A stretch of 45,320 bases of DNA from an uncultured Bacteroidota bacterium (GCA_902535165.1 CACASE010000011.1:1-45320), one strand, 5' to 3'. Shown: positions 16,334 through 23,841, numbered from the stretch's first letter. The notes: generated by a model from the letters alone, not told the origin. Translations and numbers: made by a program.

Positions 16334-16953
16334 ACATTGATTTTTTTAAGAACTGAAAAAAGGAAATTTTGGGTTGTATTAAAAGGAGTTGAATGATCTA
16401 TTTTAAATGAATTTAACAGAGCAAAGCTCTCAATGAAAGTTGTTTTAATTAAGGATTCTGAATAGCGAGAGACCTCTAAACCACTACACTTTAAAGGTCC
16501 TTGTTCAGAAAATGTTCCTACTATTAAATATCCATTATTTGAAATATTTCTTGAAACTAAATCAACATATTTTTTAATTTGATTTTGGTCAGTTAAAAAA
16601 TGAAATACAGCTCTATCATGCCACACATCAAAATTTTGTTTTGGCTCAAAGTTTAAAACATCTTCAACAATCCATTCTATATTTTTTGATTGTTGACCCA
16701 AAAAAATTTTTGATTTTTTTGCAGCTGATTCAGAGATGTCTAGATATGTCAAATTTTTATATCCTTGCTCAATCAAGTTCTTAAAAAGTCTACTTCTTCC
16801 GCTCCCAACATCTATGATTTTTGATTGTTTTTTTATTTTAATGCTATTAATAATTTCAATTGATGTGTCAGGGGTTTTTTGAAACCAACTAACCTCATCT
16901 TCATTTTTATTCTGATATATATTTTCCCAATGATTCTTTAAATTATTGTTCAT
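16330..16953 (-). CDS. Class I SAM-dependent methyltransferase
   Basis: A 207-residue cytoplasmic methyltransferase. SAM-binding motif I is IIDVGSGRSRLFKNLI (residues about 44-59), motif II has YLDISESA, and VWHDRAVFHFL is the motif IV-like region. The beginning HWENIYQNKNEDEVSWFQKTP is a signature of a widespread small-molecule methyltransferase group related to thiopurine/tellurite methyltransferases. The substrate is unknown; thiols, metalloids and small metabolites are options. The stop overlaps the ubiE start (ATGA), so translation is coupled, which suggests co-regulation but not necessarily the same pathway. Confidence 0.88.
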   Translation of the reverse strand: MNNNLKNHWENIYQNKNEDEVSWFQKTPDTSIEIINSIKIKKQSKIIDVGSGRSRLFKNLIEQGYKNLTYLDISESAAKKSKIFLGQQSKNIEWIVEDVLNFEPKQNFDVWHDRAVFHFLTDQNQIKKYVDLVSRNISNNGYLIVGTFSEQGPLKCSGLEVSRYSESLIKTTFIESFALLNSFKIDHSTPFNTTQNFLFSVLKKINV

Positions 16954-16982
16954 AATTTAGTAGTGTAATTTAATTAAAACTC

Positions 16983-17159
16983 ATGAGTTTTTTTGATAAA
17001 TATTTTTTCGGTTATCTGCCAAAAAAAACAAAGGATATTGTTAGGTTAATTTGCCTACTGGTTTTATTGTTTCTTATTTTTGAAATTGCAATTACATTCA
17101 TTTTTATAGTTTTTGTAATTGGAATTTTATCTAGGATTTTAATGTATTTTTTTAAATAG
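16983..17159 (+). CDS. Small membrane protein, 58 aa, hypothetical
   Basis: An ATG-started frame of 58 residues: MSFFDKYFFGYLPKKTKDIV then a hydrophobic segment from about residue 21 to 49, and a C-terminal RILMYFFK. The organisation (amphipathic start, two adjoining membrane helices, basic ends) is that of a small inner-membrane protein. It overlaps the convergent nuclease gene by 8 nt at its 3' end. It stands alone in the gap between two minus-strand genes. I cannot assign a family. Confidence 0.5.
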   Translation: MSFFDKYFFGYLPKKTKDIVRLICLLVLLFLIFEIAITFIFIVFVIGILSRILMYFFK

Positions 17160-17925
17160 ATTTTTCTCTGGCCTTTCTAATTAAAAATTCTGTTTCCTTA
17201 ATTAAATTAGGTACTTGTAGATGAAAGTATGTGTGATATCTAGGGTGTAAAACCAATATATTCATTGAACTAACCTTTTCTCCATAGTTGTCTTCTAAAA
17301 TATATTTATATAAGTTTTGCTGCAAGCAATATTTATTATAACTATTATTAGACAAGTTTTCTAGTTCATCATATCCGTATTCAAAATCACTTTTTATTAT
17401 TGTACCAATATCATTGACTAGCTTAGTAGTTCTTTTCCAATCAAATATAAATAGCTCACCATTTGGCTTTTTGTAAACCATATCAATTGTGCCTGCAACG
17501 GAAGATTTTGAGTCGAAAACTTTCCATTCTGTTTTGTAAGGCTCAATTGTTGGATATTTATTTATAAATTCTTTAAAAAAATTAAACTCAGACGGAAATT
17601 CTTGCTGAGCTTTTTGATTATAATAATTCTCGATTGATTCATGTAAAAAAGTGCCTTTCTTTGCAGAATCCTCTTTTTTTAATTCCCATTCATTTAAGAT
17701 TATTTTTTGGAAATTATCAAGATTGTCCTTGTTAATTTTTTTACCAAGAAACTCTAACTTTTCTTTTGCCTTAATTCTTGACCAATACTCAGAGTCAAAT
17801 TTTGGGAAAAAGTTATCTATAATCTGGGTTACAGAATATTTAACTCTTACTCCATCAACAGTGTAATAATGTTCATTAGAATTAAAAGTTATTCTATTGT
17901 CATTTGGATGTAAATTAATCTTCAG
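17152..17925 (-). CDS. PD-(D/E)XK nuclease superfamily protein, non-ATG start
   Basis: Only the 3' part (from ATG 17481, 109 codons) has a standard start, but the frame is open without a stop up to 17937, and the upstream sequence is clearly part of the protein. It includes YYTVDGVRVKYSVTQIIDNF, FDSEYWSRIKAKE, KKGTFLHESIENYYN and, running into the ATG, VFDSKSSVAGTIDMVYKK. The core then reads AGTIDMVYKKPNGELFIFDWKR, i.e. D-(x)n-D-W-K, a RecB/PD-(D/E)XK-type active site, with KYCLQQNLYKYILE and NILVLHPRYH following. No ATG, GTG or TTG exists between the upstream stop (17938-17940) and the conserved region, so initiation may be at CTG 17925 or an ATT. The full product is about 258 residues. Bacteroidota homologues without a helicase domain are usual; the target nucleic acid is unknown. 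Confidence 0.8.
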   Translation of the reverse strand: MKINLHPNDNRITFNSNEHYYTVDGVRVKYSVTQIIDNFFPKFDSEYWSRIKAKEKLEFLGKKINKDNLDNFQKIILNEWELKKEDSAKKGTFLHESIENYYNQKAQQEFPSEFNFFKEFINKYPTIEPYKTEWKVFDSKSSVAGTIDMVYKKPNGELFIFDWKRTTKLVNDIGTIIKSDFEYGYDELENLSNNSYNKYCLQQNLYKYILEDNYGEKVSSMNILVLHPRYHTYFHLQVPNLIKETEFLIRKAREKSI

Positions 17926-17993
17926 ATTAGTAAATTTTTAAGTATTAATGTGCCAAAATATAGCTAAATTTACATTATTATAACTTCTTAAAT

Positions 17994-18218
17994 TTGAAAA
18001 AAATCTTTATACTTCTTTTATTTACTATCGCTTCATGCAGTACCTATAATTGCGGGACTATAGTTGATAAATATGAAATGAATGGAACATATTTTTTCAC
18101 GTTAACTTCAACTGGAGGCAGTCAAAATGCTGAGAATCCTGGAGGAGGTGGTCAGGTAGAAGTAACGAGAGATACATATAATTCTTTTATAATTGGCGAA
18201 GAGTATTGTAATGAATGA
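17994..18218 (+). CDS. Small lipoprotein, 74 aa
   Basis: A 74-residue predicted lipoprotein from TTG 17994: a basic N-terminus and hydrophobic core ending in the lipobox IASCS (Cys15), then a short exposed domain YNCGTIVDKYEMNGTYFFTL, a Gly/Asn-rich turn and EEYCNE. Mature cysteines after the lipid Cys suggest a disulfide. The initiation codon overlaps a perfect TAAATTTG string, so the exact start is uncertain. It is separated by 6 nt from the following DUF3575 gene and may be its partner. No family is recognised. Confidence 0.65.
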   Translation: MKKIFILLLFTIASCSTYNCGTIVDKYEMNGTYFFTLTSTGGSQNAENPGGGGQVEVTRDTYNSFIIGEEYCNE

Positions 18219-18224
18219 TAATTG

Positions 18225-18839
18225 ATGAAAAATATTATCCTTTTAATTTTGCTTTTTAGTATTTCTATCAATTCACAAAAAGTACAACAAGTAGAAGTTG
18301 TAAAAAATGACAATCAAATCTCAGATTTATTTGAAGAATTAGGTCAAAATGAAATAAAATTAGATTTAATTGATATTCTAAGTTTACCAGCTTTTGATAT
18401 AACCTATGAAAGAATTAAAGATCCTTATTCCTCTTTTGGGTTAAGTCTTTTTTTAAATTTAGGTGATAACGATTCAGCTTCTAGAAATTGGGCTGATAAG
18501 TTCTCGTTGGCACCCTTCTACCGTTTTTATTTTTTTAATAAAAGAGATTATGGTGGTGCTGGATTTTTTGCTGAGGTATTCACTAAATTTTCAACTGGTA
18601 AACACGATGTAGAATATTTTAACCCCAATCAGGATAGCTCTGGTATGAGCTATTGGGAAACAGTTGAAGAGAACTTTTTTGATATTGCACCTGGAGCTGC
18701 AATAGGTCAAAAATGGATTAATAAAAAAGGATGGACATTCGAAATTAGTGGAGGAGTAGGCAGGTTTCTATTAAACAAAGATGAAATAAGGCCTGAATTT
18801 CTCTTAAGAGGAGGCTTTTCAATAGGAAAAAGATTCTAA
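18225..18839 (+). CDS. DUF3575-type outer-membrane barrel protein
   Basis: A 204-residue exported protein with a signal peptide (about 1-18, ISINSQ) and an antiparallel beta-barrel pattern: alternating hydrophobic strands FDITYERI, FGLSLFLNLG, FSLAPFYRFYFF, GAGFFAEVFTKFS, FEISGGVGRFLL, ending in RPEFLLRGGFSIGKRF with a terminal Phe, the usual outer-membrane insertion signal. The ordering DITYERI-x-AGAFxEVF fits DUF3575, a Bacteroidota outer-membrane family of unknown function. I start it at ATG 18225; an in-frame TTG lies one codon earlier. It follows the small lipoprotein gene and ends back to back with the convergent repeat protein. Confidence 0.78.
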   Translation: MKNIILLILLFSISINSQKVQQVEVVKNDNQISDLFEELGQNEIKLDLIDILSLPAFDITYERIKDPYSSFGLSLFLNLGDNDSASRNWADKFSLAPFYRFYFFNKRDYGGAGFFAEVFTKFSTGKHDVEYFNPNQDSSGMSYWETVEENFFDIAPGAAIGQKWINKKGWTFEISGGVGRFLLNKDEIRPEFLLRGGFSIGKRF

Positions 18840-19172
18840 TTAATACAATAAAAACTTTTTACTTTTATTTTTCCAGCCTGCTTGCGACTTATATTTTACA
18901 AAATATATTTTTAAATCACCTTGACTACTGTAATCAACAAAGTAGATTTTTTTATCGGATTGTGATGAATAATTCACAAAATACCACAACCCGTCATTGC
19001 CTTTTGCTTGAGACTGATAATCAACTTTGAAGACCTTTAAATCTGCCTGAGATTCATAATCTACAACATAAACTTTTATATCTGATTGTGAAGCATAATC
19101 AGTTGAAAATACCTTTTGGGAATAGGACTTATTAAAAAATATCAATAAAAAAAATAAAGTAAATTTCTTCAT
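18840..19172 (-). CDS. Secreted DUF6150-type repeat protein
   Basis: A 110-residue exported protein (signal about 1-19, NKSYSQ) made almost wholly of six imperfect copies of a 13-16-residue unit of the form [VI]-[YF]-x-[VT]-[DNK]-Y-x-S-Q-x-[DG]-x-K. The repeats are VFSTDYASQSDIK, VYVVDYESQADLK, VFKVDYQSQAKGNDGL, WYFVNYSSQSDKK, IYFVDYSSQGDLK and IYFVKYKSQAGWK. The Y-x-S-Q core is invariant. The pattern matches DUF6150, which has no known function. Such short tandem units would form a small beta-solenoid or beta-ribbon; whether it is a structural protein, binder or matrix component is open. It is in convergent orientation with the DUF3575 gene with no spacer. Confidence 0.82.
   Translation of the reverse strand: MKKFTLFFLLIFFNKSYSQKVFSTDYASQSDIKVYVVDYESQADLKVFKVDYQSQAKGNDGLWYFVNYSSQSDKKIYFVDYSSQGDLKIYFVKYKSQAGWKNKSKKFLLY
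18870..19115 (-). repeat. Six-copy protein-coding tandem repeat (YxSQ units)
   Basis: The six units lie within the DUF6150-type gene, mostly 39 nt each (13 codons), with the first one codon longer and the third three codons longer. Codon usage differs between copies, so the repetition is maintained at the protein level rather than by recent DNA duplication. Confidence 0.85.
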
Positions 19173-19247
19173 ATTATTATTAAAAATTTCAAACTTAATG
19201 CCAGGATAATTAATTAAATTAGGATAGATTAATTAAAATTCAAGAAT

Positions 19248-19667
19248 ATGAAAAGAAAAATAACTGCAACATGGAAAGGTGATGGTCCAACAGGCACAGG
19301 TGTTTTGACCGCACAAAGTGGTGCATTTAATAATATGCCATACTCTTTTAAAACAAGATTTGAAAATGATAATGGTAAATTAGGAACAAATCCTGAAGAA
19401 CTTATTGCTGCAGCGCTTGCAGGGTGTTTCAATATGAAATTAAGTTTTGTTTTGAATGAATCAGATTATGTTCCAGACGAACTTAATACTGATGCAATAT
19501 TAACTTTTGTTGATGGGAAAATAATTTCAATTGACTTAGAATTAAAAGCAAAAGTGCCAGGGTTAGATAAAGAAAGATTTGATGAATTAGCAGAGGATGC
19601 AAAGGAAAATTGTCCAATATCAGGAGCTTTAAATTGTGAGATAAATGTAACAGGATCTCTAGTTTAG
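19248..19667 (+). CDS. OsmC-family peroxiredoxin
   Basis: A 139-residue cytoplasmic OsmC-subfamily protein, which reduces organic hydroperoxides through two conserved cysteines. Both are present: Cys60 in AAALAGCFNMKLSF and Cys122 in KENCPISGAL. The N-terminus TATWKGDGPTGTGVL and the GTNPEELIAAA motif are typical, and the length equals OsmC. It is isolated: upstream lies the divergent repeat protein, and downstream the convergent MBL gene, whose stop codon overlaps its own by two bases. Confidence 0.95.
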   Translation: MKRKITATWKGDGPTGTGVLTAQSGAFNNMPYSFKTRFENDNGKLGTNPEELIAAALAGCFNMKLSFVLNESDYVPDELNTDAILTFVDGKIISIDLELKAKVPGLDKERFDELAEDAKENCPISGALNCEINVTGSLV

Positions 19668-20584
19668 AGATTTAATTTCATACCCTCTTCAGCTACATTA
19701 TATCCTTTGCTTCTAACCAATTTATATTGATCACTATCTTTATTAATTAAAGGATTTGTATGATTTAGATGTATAAAATATATTTTATTTTTTTCTTTAA
19801 TATCTATAGAATCAAAAAGATCCATACTTTCAGTAACAAAAGGATGTGGTATTTCTGAAATATCTCTGTAATTTACCTCTTTAGAATTGTAAAAAGTAGC
19901 ATCAATTATTGCATAGTCAACTTGTTTAATCTCATCAATAATAGATTTTTCCCACAAGTACCATTTATCAATATCTGGAATGAATAAAGCTGTTTTATTA
20001 GGTCCATAAATTTTATACCCAACAGTTTCAGAAAATTCAGCTCTGTGAGGAACTTCAACAGGTTGAACAATTACATTTGAGTCAATTGAGATTTTAGATT
20101 CATTACTTAATTCTATAATTGAAATATTTTGTAAAGAAACTAATTGGCTCCACGGCCCGTTTTCCTCAAGAAATTTTTTCATTCTTGGCATTGCATAAAC
20201 ATTGACTAATTTGGAATTGAGAGCTTCTCTACCAAAATACATTAAGCCAGTATAATGACCAATATGAGCATGAGTCAAAAAAATACCTTTTAAATCTTTC
20301 TTAATTCTATCACCCATGAAATTGAGCTGTTTATTAATGTCAGGTGATGCATCAAATAGAAATGATTCATTATTTTCATTATTCATTAACATTAAGGATG
20401 TTACATATTTATCTTGCTTGATGTTTTCACAACATGTTTTATTATTTCCTAAATGCGGCATACCCCCATCTTGAACAACTCCCAATATTTTTAGAGTATA
20501 ATTTGATTTAATCTGATTAAATGCAAAAAATGGAATTAAAAAAATAAATAATATTGAAAAAAATCTATAATTCAAATCAATCAA
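19664..20584 (-). CDS. Exported PqqB-like metallo-beta-lactamase-fold hydrolase
   Basis: A 306-residue protein with a signal peptide (about 1-23, FAFNQ) and an MBL-fold domain. The metal motif is THAHIGHYTGL, and further ligands can be read in EVPHRAEF, FIPDIDKWYL, IIDATFYNS and FIHLNHTNPL. The segment LGVVQDGGMPHLGN with a Cys pair (KTCCEN) and LFDASPDINKQLNFM resembles PqqB, a protein linked to pyrroloquinoline quinone, but PqqB-like exported hydrolases occur in many genomes without PQQ genes, and none are seen here. The real substrate is unknown. The start overlaps the preceding thioesterase gene by 8 nt. Confidence 0.85.
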   Translation of the reverse strand: MIDLNYRFFSILFIFLIPFFAFNQIKSNYTLKILGVVQDGGMPHLGNNKTCCENIKQDKYVTSLMLMNNENNESFLFDASPDINKQLNFMGDRIKKDLKGIFLTHAHIGHYTGLMYFGREALNSKLVNVYAMPRMKKFLEENGPWSQLVSLQNISIIELSNESKISIDSNVIVQPVEVPHRAEFSETVGYKIYGPNKTALFIPDIDKWYLWEKSIIDEIKQVDYAIIDATFYNSKEVNYRDISEIPHPFVTESMDLFDSIDIKEKNKIYFIHLNHTNPLINKDSDQYKLVRSKGYNVAEEGMKLNL

Positions 20585-21086
20585 AAATTGCCTTTAGTTC
20601 TGTTGCTTCGCTAGGACTCATCTTGCCTGCAAGTACCAAACTTAATTGCCTTCTTCTTAGAGCAGCATCATAACGAGTTTTTTCTAAATCAGTTTGGGGT
20701 GTAATTAAGGGTACTTTTACAGGTTTCCCTCTTTTGTTGACTGCTACAAATGTATAAATAGCTTCATTAACTTTTACTTTCTTTCTATCTGTTTTGTTTT
20801 GTTTCCAAACATCAATAAAAACCTCCATTGATGAGTTAAAGGCTCGTGAAACTTTTGCTTCAATCGTTAAAATACTTCCGTTTGGAACTGGTTCGCCAAA
20901 AGCAACATTATTTATTGATGCAGTAACAACAATTTGCTCTGAATGTTTAATAGCTGCTATGCTCGCAACTTTATCCATTCTTGCTAACAATTCTCCTCCA
21001 AATAAGTTATTTAAACTATTAGTATCAGCAGGTAGAACAAAATCAGTTTGAATTGTTTTTGATTGTTCAGGAAATTTTGAGTCCAT
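20577..21086 (-). CDS. Acyl-CoA thioesterase, hotdog fold
   Basis: A 169-residue cytoplasmic hotdog-fold thioesterase of the acyl-CoA hydrolase (YciA/BFIT-like) group. Visible are DTNSLNNLFGGELLARMDKVASIAAIKHS, which includes the conserved Asn/Asp helix, VAFGEPVPNGSILTIEA, and SSMEVFIDVWKQNK, followed by a ligand-binding AIYTFVAVNKRGKPVKVP strand. These enzymes hydrolyse acyl-CoAs of various lengths and control CoA pools. It sits between the HU-like/SPOR gene (9 nt upstream) and the MBL gene (overlapping), forming a three-gene minus-strand unit, though the three functions are not obviously linked. Confidence 0.92.
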   Translation of the reverse strand: MDSKFPEQSKTIQTDFVLPADTNSLNNLFGGELLARMDKVASIAAIKHSEQIVVTASINNVAFGEPVPNGSILTIEAKVSRAFNSSMEVFIDVWKQNKTDRKKVKVNEAIYTFVAVNKRGKPVKVPLITPQTDLEKTRYDAALRRRQLSLVLAGKMSPSEATELKAIFD

Positions 21087-21095
21087 AATAGAATA

Positions 21096-22019
21096 TTATT
21101 CTAAAACAAAAATCCAAGCATCTTTATTTTCAGACATTTGAAGTTGTCTCAAAGCAATTACAGCCTCTTTTCTGTTTGAAAAATTATCAAAGGAAATAGG
21201 TATGAGTCCTTTATCATTTAATGGAAGTTTTGTTGGGTTATAACCCTTTGATATCAAATTATTATATAATTTGTCAGCATTAGACTTAACGCCAAATGCA
21301 CCTGCAATAATATGAAATTTATTAGGCTGAACTTTAATTTCTAATTCAATTGCTGGTATTGATCCAAAGTCAAAAACTGCACTTTCGACACGTTGGATAG
21401 TTTTTTGTCTATTTTCTTGCTCTAAAATTAATTGATTCTGAAAATTATACTCTTCATACTCATTACTTAAAAAAACTGTTGTCATAATAATTATGACTAA
21501 TGCAGCAGCATACTTAACAAAATCCGGAACTCTAGGTGTTGATGAATTACCTTTTAGATCATTATATTTTTTTAGTGTTGATTCATTGTATGTTGAAACC
21601 AAATCTGGCTGTTTTTTATAATATATAGATGGCAACCCAAACGAACCTAGTAAATGATTTGAATCCAAATCTGGTGAAAAAACAATATTCTCATCTGAGT
21701 TGTAACTAAGCTCTCCTATATTGTCTAAATGTAGTGACTCAGTGTTTAATTTTTTCTTCCAGCTGATTACTTCGTTATGAATATTTTTTACAGCGATTTC
21801 ATAATTAACACCTTCTTTTTCAGAAATAAATTTTGCTAATAACCCATCATTATTTTTAATTTTTGGGTTGAATGAAACTCTCCTTGATGGAGGGAAAAAT
21901 TTTCCTTTTTTTTCATCATAAACTGATGAAAACTTATTCACAATAAAACTACCAAATCCAGGAACCGTAACACAGTCGTTAGTGTAAAGAAGAGAGTTGA
22001 TAGCTTTGCTTAATAGCAT
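21096..22019 (-). CDS. HU-like DNA-binding-fold domain / SPOR-domain membrane protein
   Basis: A 307-residue membrane protein. The N-terminal two HU/CCDC81-like modules (about residues 1-130) show VPGFGSFIV, PPSRRVSFNP and LDNIGELSYNSD, the core pattern of Bacteroidota HU-CCDC81 proteins. A transmembrane helix at about 170-188 (YAALVIIIMTTVFLSN) follows, then a periplasmic linker and a SPOR domain (about 228-307: KFHIIAGAFGVKSNADKLYNNL, then AVIALRQLQ and KDAWIFVLE). SPOR domains bind denuded glycan strands at the septum, so the protein probably couples the septal wall to the cytoplasmic side. Direct DNA binding by the HU-like half is not established. Confidence 0.9.
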   Translation of the reverse strand: MLLSKAINSLLYTNDCVTVPGFGSFIVNKFSSVYDEKKGKFFPPSRRVSFNPKIKNNDGLLAKFISEKEGVNYEIAVKNIHNEVISWKKKLNTESLHLDNIGELSYNSDENIVFSPDLDSNHLLGSFGLPSIYYKKQPDLVSTYNESTLKKYNDLKGNSSTPRVPDFVKYAAALVIIIMTTVFLSNEYEEYNFQNQLILEQENRQKTIQRVESAVFDFGSIPAIELEIKVQPNKFHIIAGAFGVKSNADKLYNNLISKGYNPTKLPLNDKGLIPISFDNFSNRKEAVIALRQLQMSENKDAWIFVLE

Positions 22020-22057
22020 AAATTAAATTTAAACTATTTTTCTTAAAAAATGAAGAA

Positions 22058-23023
22058 TTAATAACCAAGTTTTGCTCGAACTCTTGATATAACTTGATCA
22101 GCAGTTTTTGCAGCTTTCTCTGCACCTTGTTTTAAAATTTTATCAATCTCACTTTTATTTGACATCAAGTAATTATATTTTTTTCTTTGATCATTAAACT
22201 TTGTCAAAATAAGGTTTAACAATTCTTGTTTTGCATGCCCATATCCAAAACCGCCTTTTTCATAATTCATTTTTAATTCTCTTATTTGATCATTAGATCC
22301 TAGCAAACTAAAGAGTTTAAAAACATTACAATTATCAGTCTTTTTTGGTAATTCCAGGGGAGTGCTATCTGTCTCTATTGACATTATTTGTTTTCTTAAA
22401 AGTTTATCATCTAAAAAAATATTGATAATATTATTTTTTGACTTACTCATTTTTTCACCATTTGTTCCAGTAATATATTTAGTTTGCTCATTCACTAATG
22501 GTTCAGGCACAATCAATGTTTCACCATATTGATTATTAAACTTAATGGCAACATCTCTTGTAATTTCCAAATGCTGTAACTGGTCTTTTCCTACTGGTAC
22601 AACATTAGCATCATACAATAATATATCAGCAGCCATTAACATTGGGTATGTAAATAAGCCGACATTAACATCTTTAAGTTGATTAGATTTATCTTTAAAT
22701 GAATGTGCTAAAGTCAACCTTTGATAAGGAAATATTGTTGAAAGTATCCATGAAAGCTCAGTAGTCAAAGGAACATCTGATTGCTTATAAAAAACTGTTT
22801 TTGATGTGTCTAACCCAAATGCTAACCATGCAGCTGCTGTAGAATAAGTGTTTTCACTTAGCTCATCAGGATTTTTTATTTGAGTTAGAGAGTGTAAATC
22901 AGCTATAAATAAAAATGATTCAGTATTTTTTTTTGATTCCTCAATAGCAGGGATTATAGCTCCTAAGATATTTCCCAAATGAGGTGTTCCTGTGCTTTGT
23001 ATACCGGTTAATATTCTTGACAT
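22058..23023 (-). CDS. trpS: Tryptophanyl-tRNA synthetase
   Basis: A 321-residue class I aminoacyl-tRNA synthetase charging tRNA-Trp. From ATG 23023 it begins SRILTGIQSTGTPHLGN (the HIGH-type motif TPHLGN at residues 13-18) and has KMSKS at 191-195, DLHSL, and FTYPMLMAADILLYDA, all characteristic of TrpRS. An in-frame ATG at 23053 would add ten residues, but a promoter-like -7 box lies between the two and the homologous sequence starts at SRILTG, so 23023 is chosen. Length is as expected for bacterial TrpRS. The HU-like/SPOR gene follows 38 nt downstream. Confidence 0.96.
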   Translation of the reverse strand: MSRILTGIQSTGTPHLGNILGAIIPAIEESKKNTESFLFIADLHSLTQIKNPDELSENTYSTAAAWLAFGLDTSKTVFYKQSDVPLTTELSWILSTIFPYQRLTLAHSFKDKSNQLKDVNVGLFTYPMLMAADILLYDANVVPVGKDQLQHLEITRDVAIKFNNQYGETLIVPEPLVNEQTKYITGTNGEKMSKSKNNIINIFLDDKLLRKQIMSIETDSTPLELPKKTDNCNVFKLFSLLGSNDQIRELKMNYEKGGFGYGHAKQELLNLILTKFNDQRKKYNYLMSNKSEIDKILKQGAEKAAKTADQVISRVRAKLGY

Positions 23024-23029
23024 ACTCAA

Positions 23030-23062
23030 CAAAAGTAATGGTTTTAAAGACATTTATAACAA
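23030..23062 (-). promoter_or_regulatory. trpS promoter (TTG-N22-TACTTTTG)
   Basis: Read on the minus strand, TTG at 23062-23060 is followed 22 nt later by an exact TACTTTTG at 23037-23030. The box ends only 6 nt before the trpS ATG, predicting a leader of at most a few bases, and it overlaps the alternative upstream ATG. Confidence 0.6.
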
Positions 23063-23067
23063 TTAAC

Positions 23068-23075
23068 TACTTTTG
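23068..23075 (+). promoter_or_regulatory. -7 box of the acyltransferase gene (TACTTTTG)
   Basis: An exact TAnnTTTG ends 4 nt before the GTG start of the acyltransferase gene. Transcription would start at about the GTG itself. No TTG occurs at the expected -33 spacing. Confidence 0.45.
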
Positions 23076-23079
23076 ATCT

Positions 23080-23841
23080 GTGTTTAAGATTATAAAAATA
23101 TGTTTGCTAGGGATATGGAATGTTTGGTTTTATGTTCTTTGCTTTATTGGAATAGTTCTTTCATTCCCTTTCTTAATAATATTTTCATTAAAAGAAAGTT
23201 GGTATCCACAATTCTTCTGGGTTGCAAAAAATATTTGGTCAAATACCGTAATGTACGGAATGGGCTTTTATCCGTCAATAAAATGGAAAGAAAGATTTGA
23301 AAAAGGCAAAAGCTATATGCTAGTATCAAATCACAAAAGCATGATTGATATAATGTTAATGCTTTCTGCTTGTGATCACCCAGTAGTTTTTGTTGGAAAA
23401 AAAGAGCTTGATAGAATTCCCATTTTTGGATACTTCTACAGTAAAGTCTGTATTTTAGTTGACAGAGACAGTGCTCAAAGCAGAAAAGATGTTTATGCAA
23501 AATCTGCTAAAAGACTAAACAAAGGGCTTTCAATTTGTATTTTTCCTGAGGGTGGAATTCCAGAGCCTGGAATCATTTTACAAGATTTTAAGGATGGAGC
23601 CTTTAGTCTTGCTATTCAATTTCAAATACCAATAGTTCCAATGAGTTTTTATGATTGTGAAGATAAGTTTCCCTATTTTTTTGCATACAATTATTTTATT
23701 GGGAGTCCAGGAAAATTAAGAGCTCAAGTGCATGATTTCATTGAAACCAAAGGGATGACACAAGATGATAAATTTACTCTAAAACAAAAAGTTTTTAAAC
23801 TAATGAAAAATGATCTAGAAAAAGTTATTTCTCAGAACTGA
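23080..23841 (+). CDS. plsC: 1-acylglycerol-3-phosphate O-acyltransferase (PlsC family)
   Basis: A 253-residue membrane-bound acyltransferase that makes phosphatidic acid from lysophosphatidic acid. The catalytic motif N-H-x-x-x-x-D is NHKSMID at residues 84-90, followed by [15 protein letters not shown], the glycerol-phosphate-binding FPEGG within [13 protein letters not shown], and the VPMSFYD strand. Two N-terminal hydrophobic segments (about residues 5-40) anchor it. The GTG start is chosen as the first in-frame codon; homologous content begins close after it. Its 3' end overlaps the convergent recA gene by 17 nt. Confidence 0.92.
   Translation: MFKIIKICLLGIWNVWFYVLCFIGIVLSFPFLIIFSLKESWYPQFFWVAKNIWSNTVMYGMGFYPSIKWKERFEKGKSYMLVSNHKSMIDIMLMLSACDHPVVFVGKKELDRIPIFGYFYSKVCILVDRDSAQSRKDVYAKSAKRLNKGLSICIFPEGGIPEPGIILQDFKDGAFSLAIQFQIPIVPMSFYDCEDKFPYFFAYNYFIGSPGKLRAQVHDFIETKGMTQDDKFTLKQKVFKLMKNDLEKVISQN

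Noticed and set aside
17152-17481. Truncated or broken nuclease pseudogene
   Set aside because: The frame continues upstream without a stop and encodes the missing half of the nuclease domain, so the gene is not truncated; only its start codon is unusual.
17651-17866. Plus-strand 71-residue open frame
   Set aside because: It is the complementary-strand shadow of the nuclease gene.
23024-23053. Longer trpS start at 23053
   Set aside because: The additional ten residues are not TrpRS-like and the likely trpS -7 box overlaps that region.
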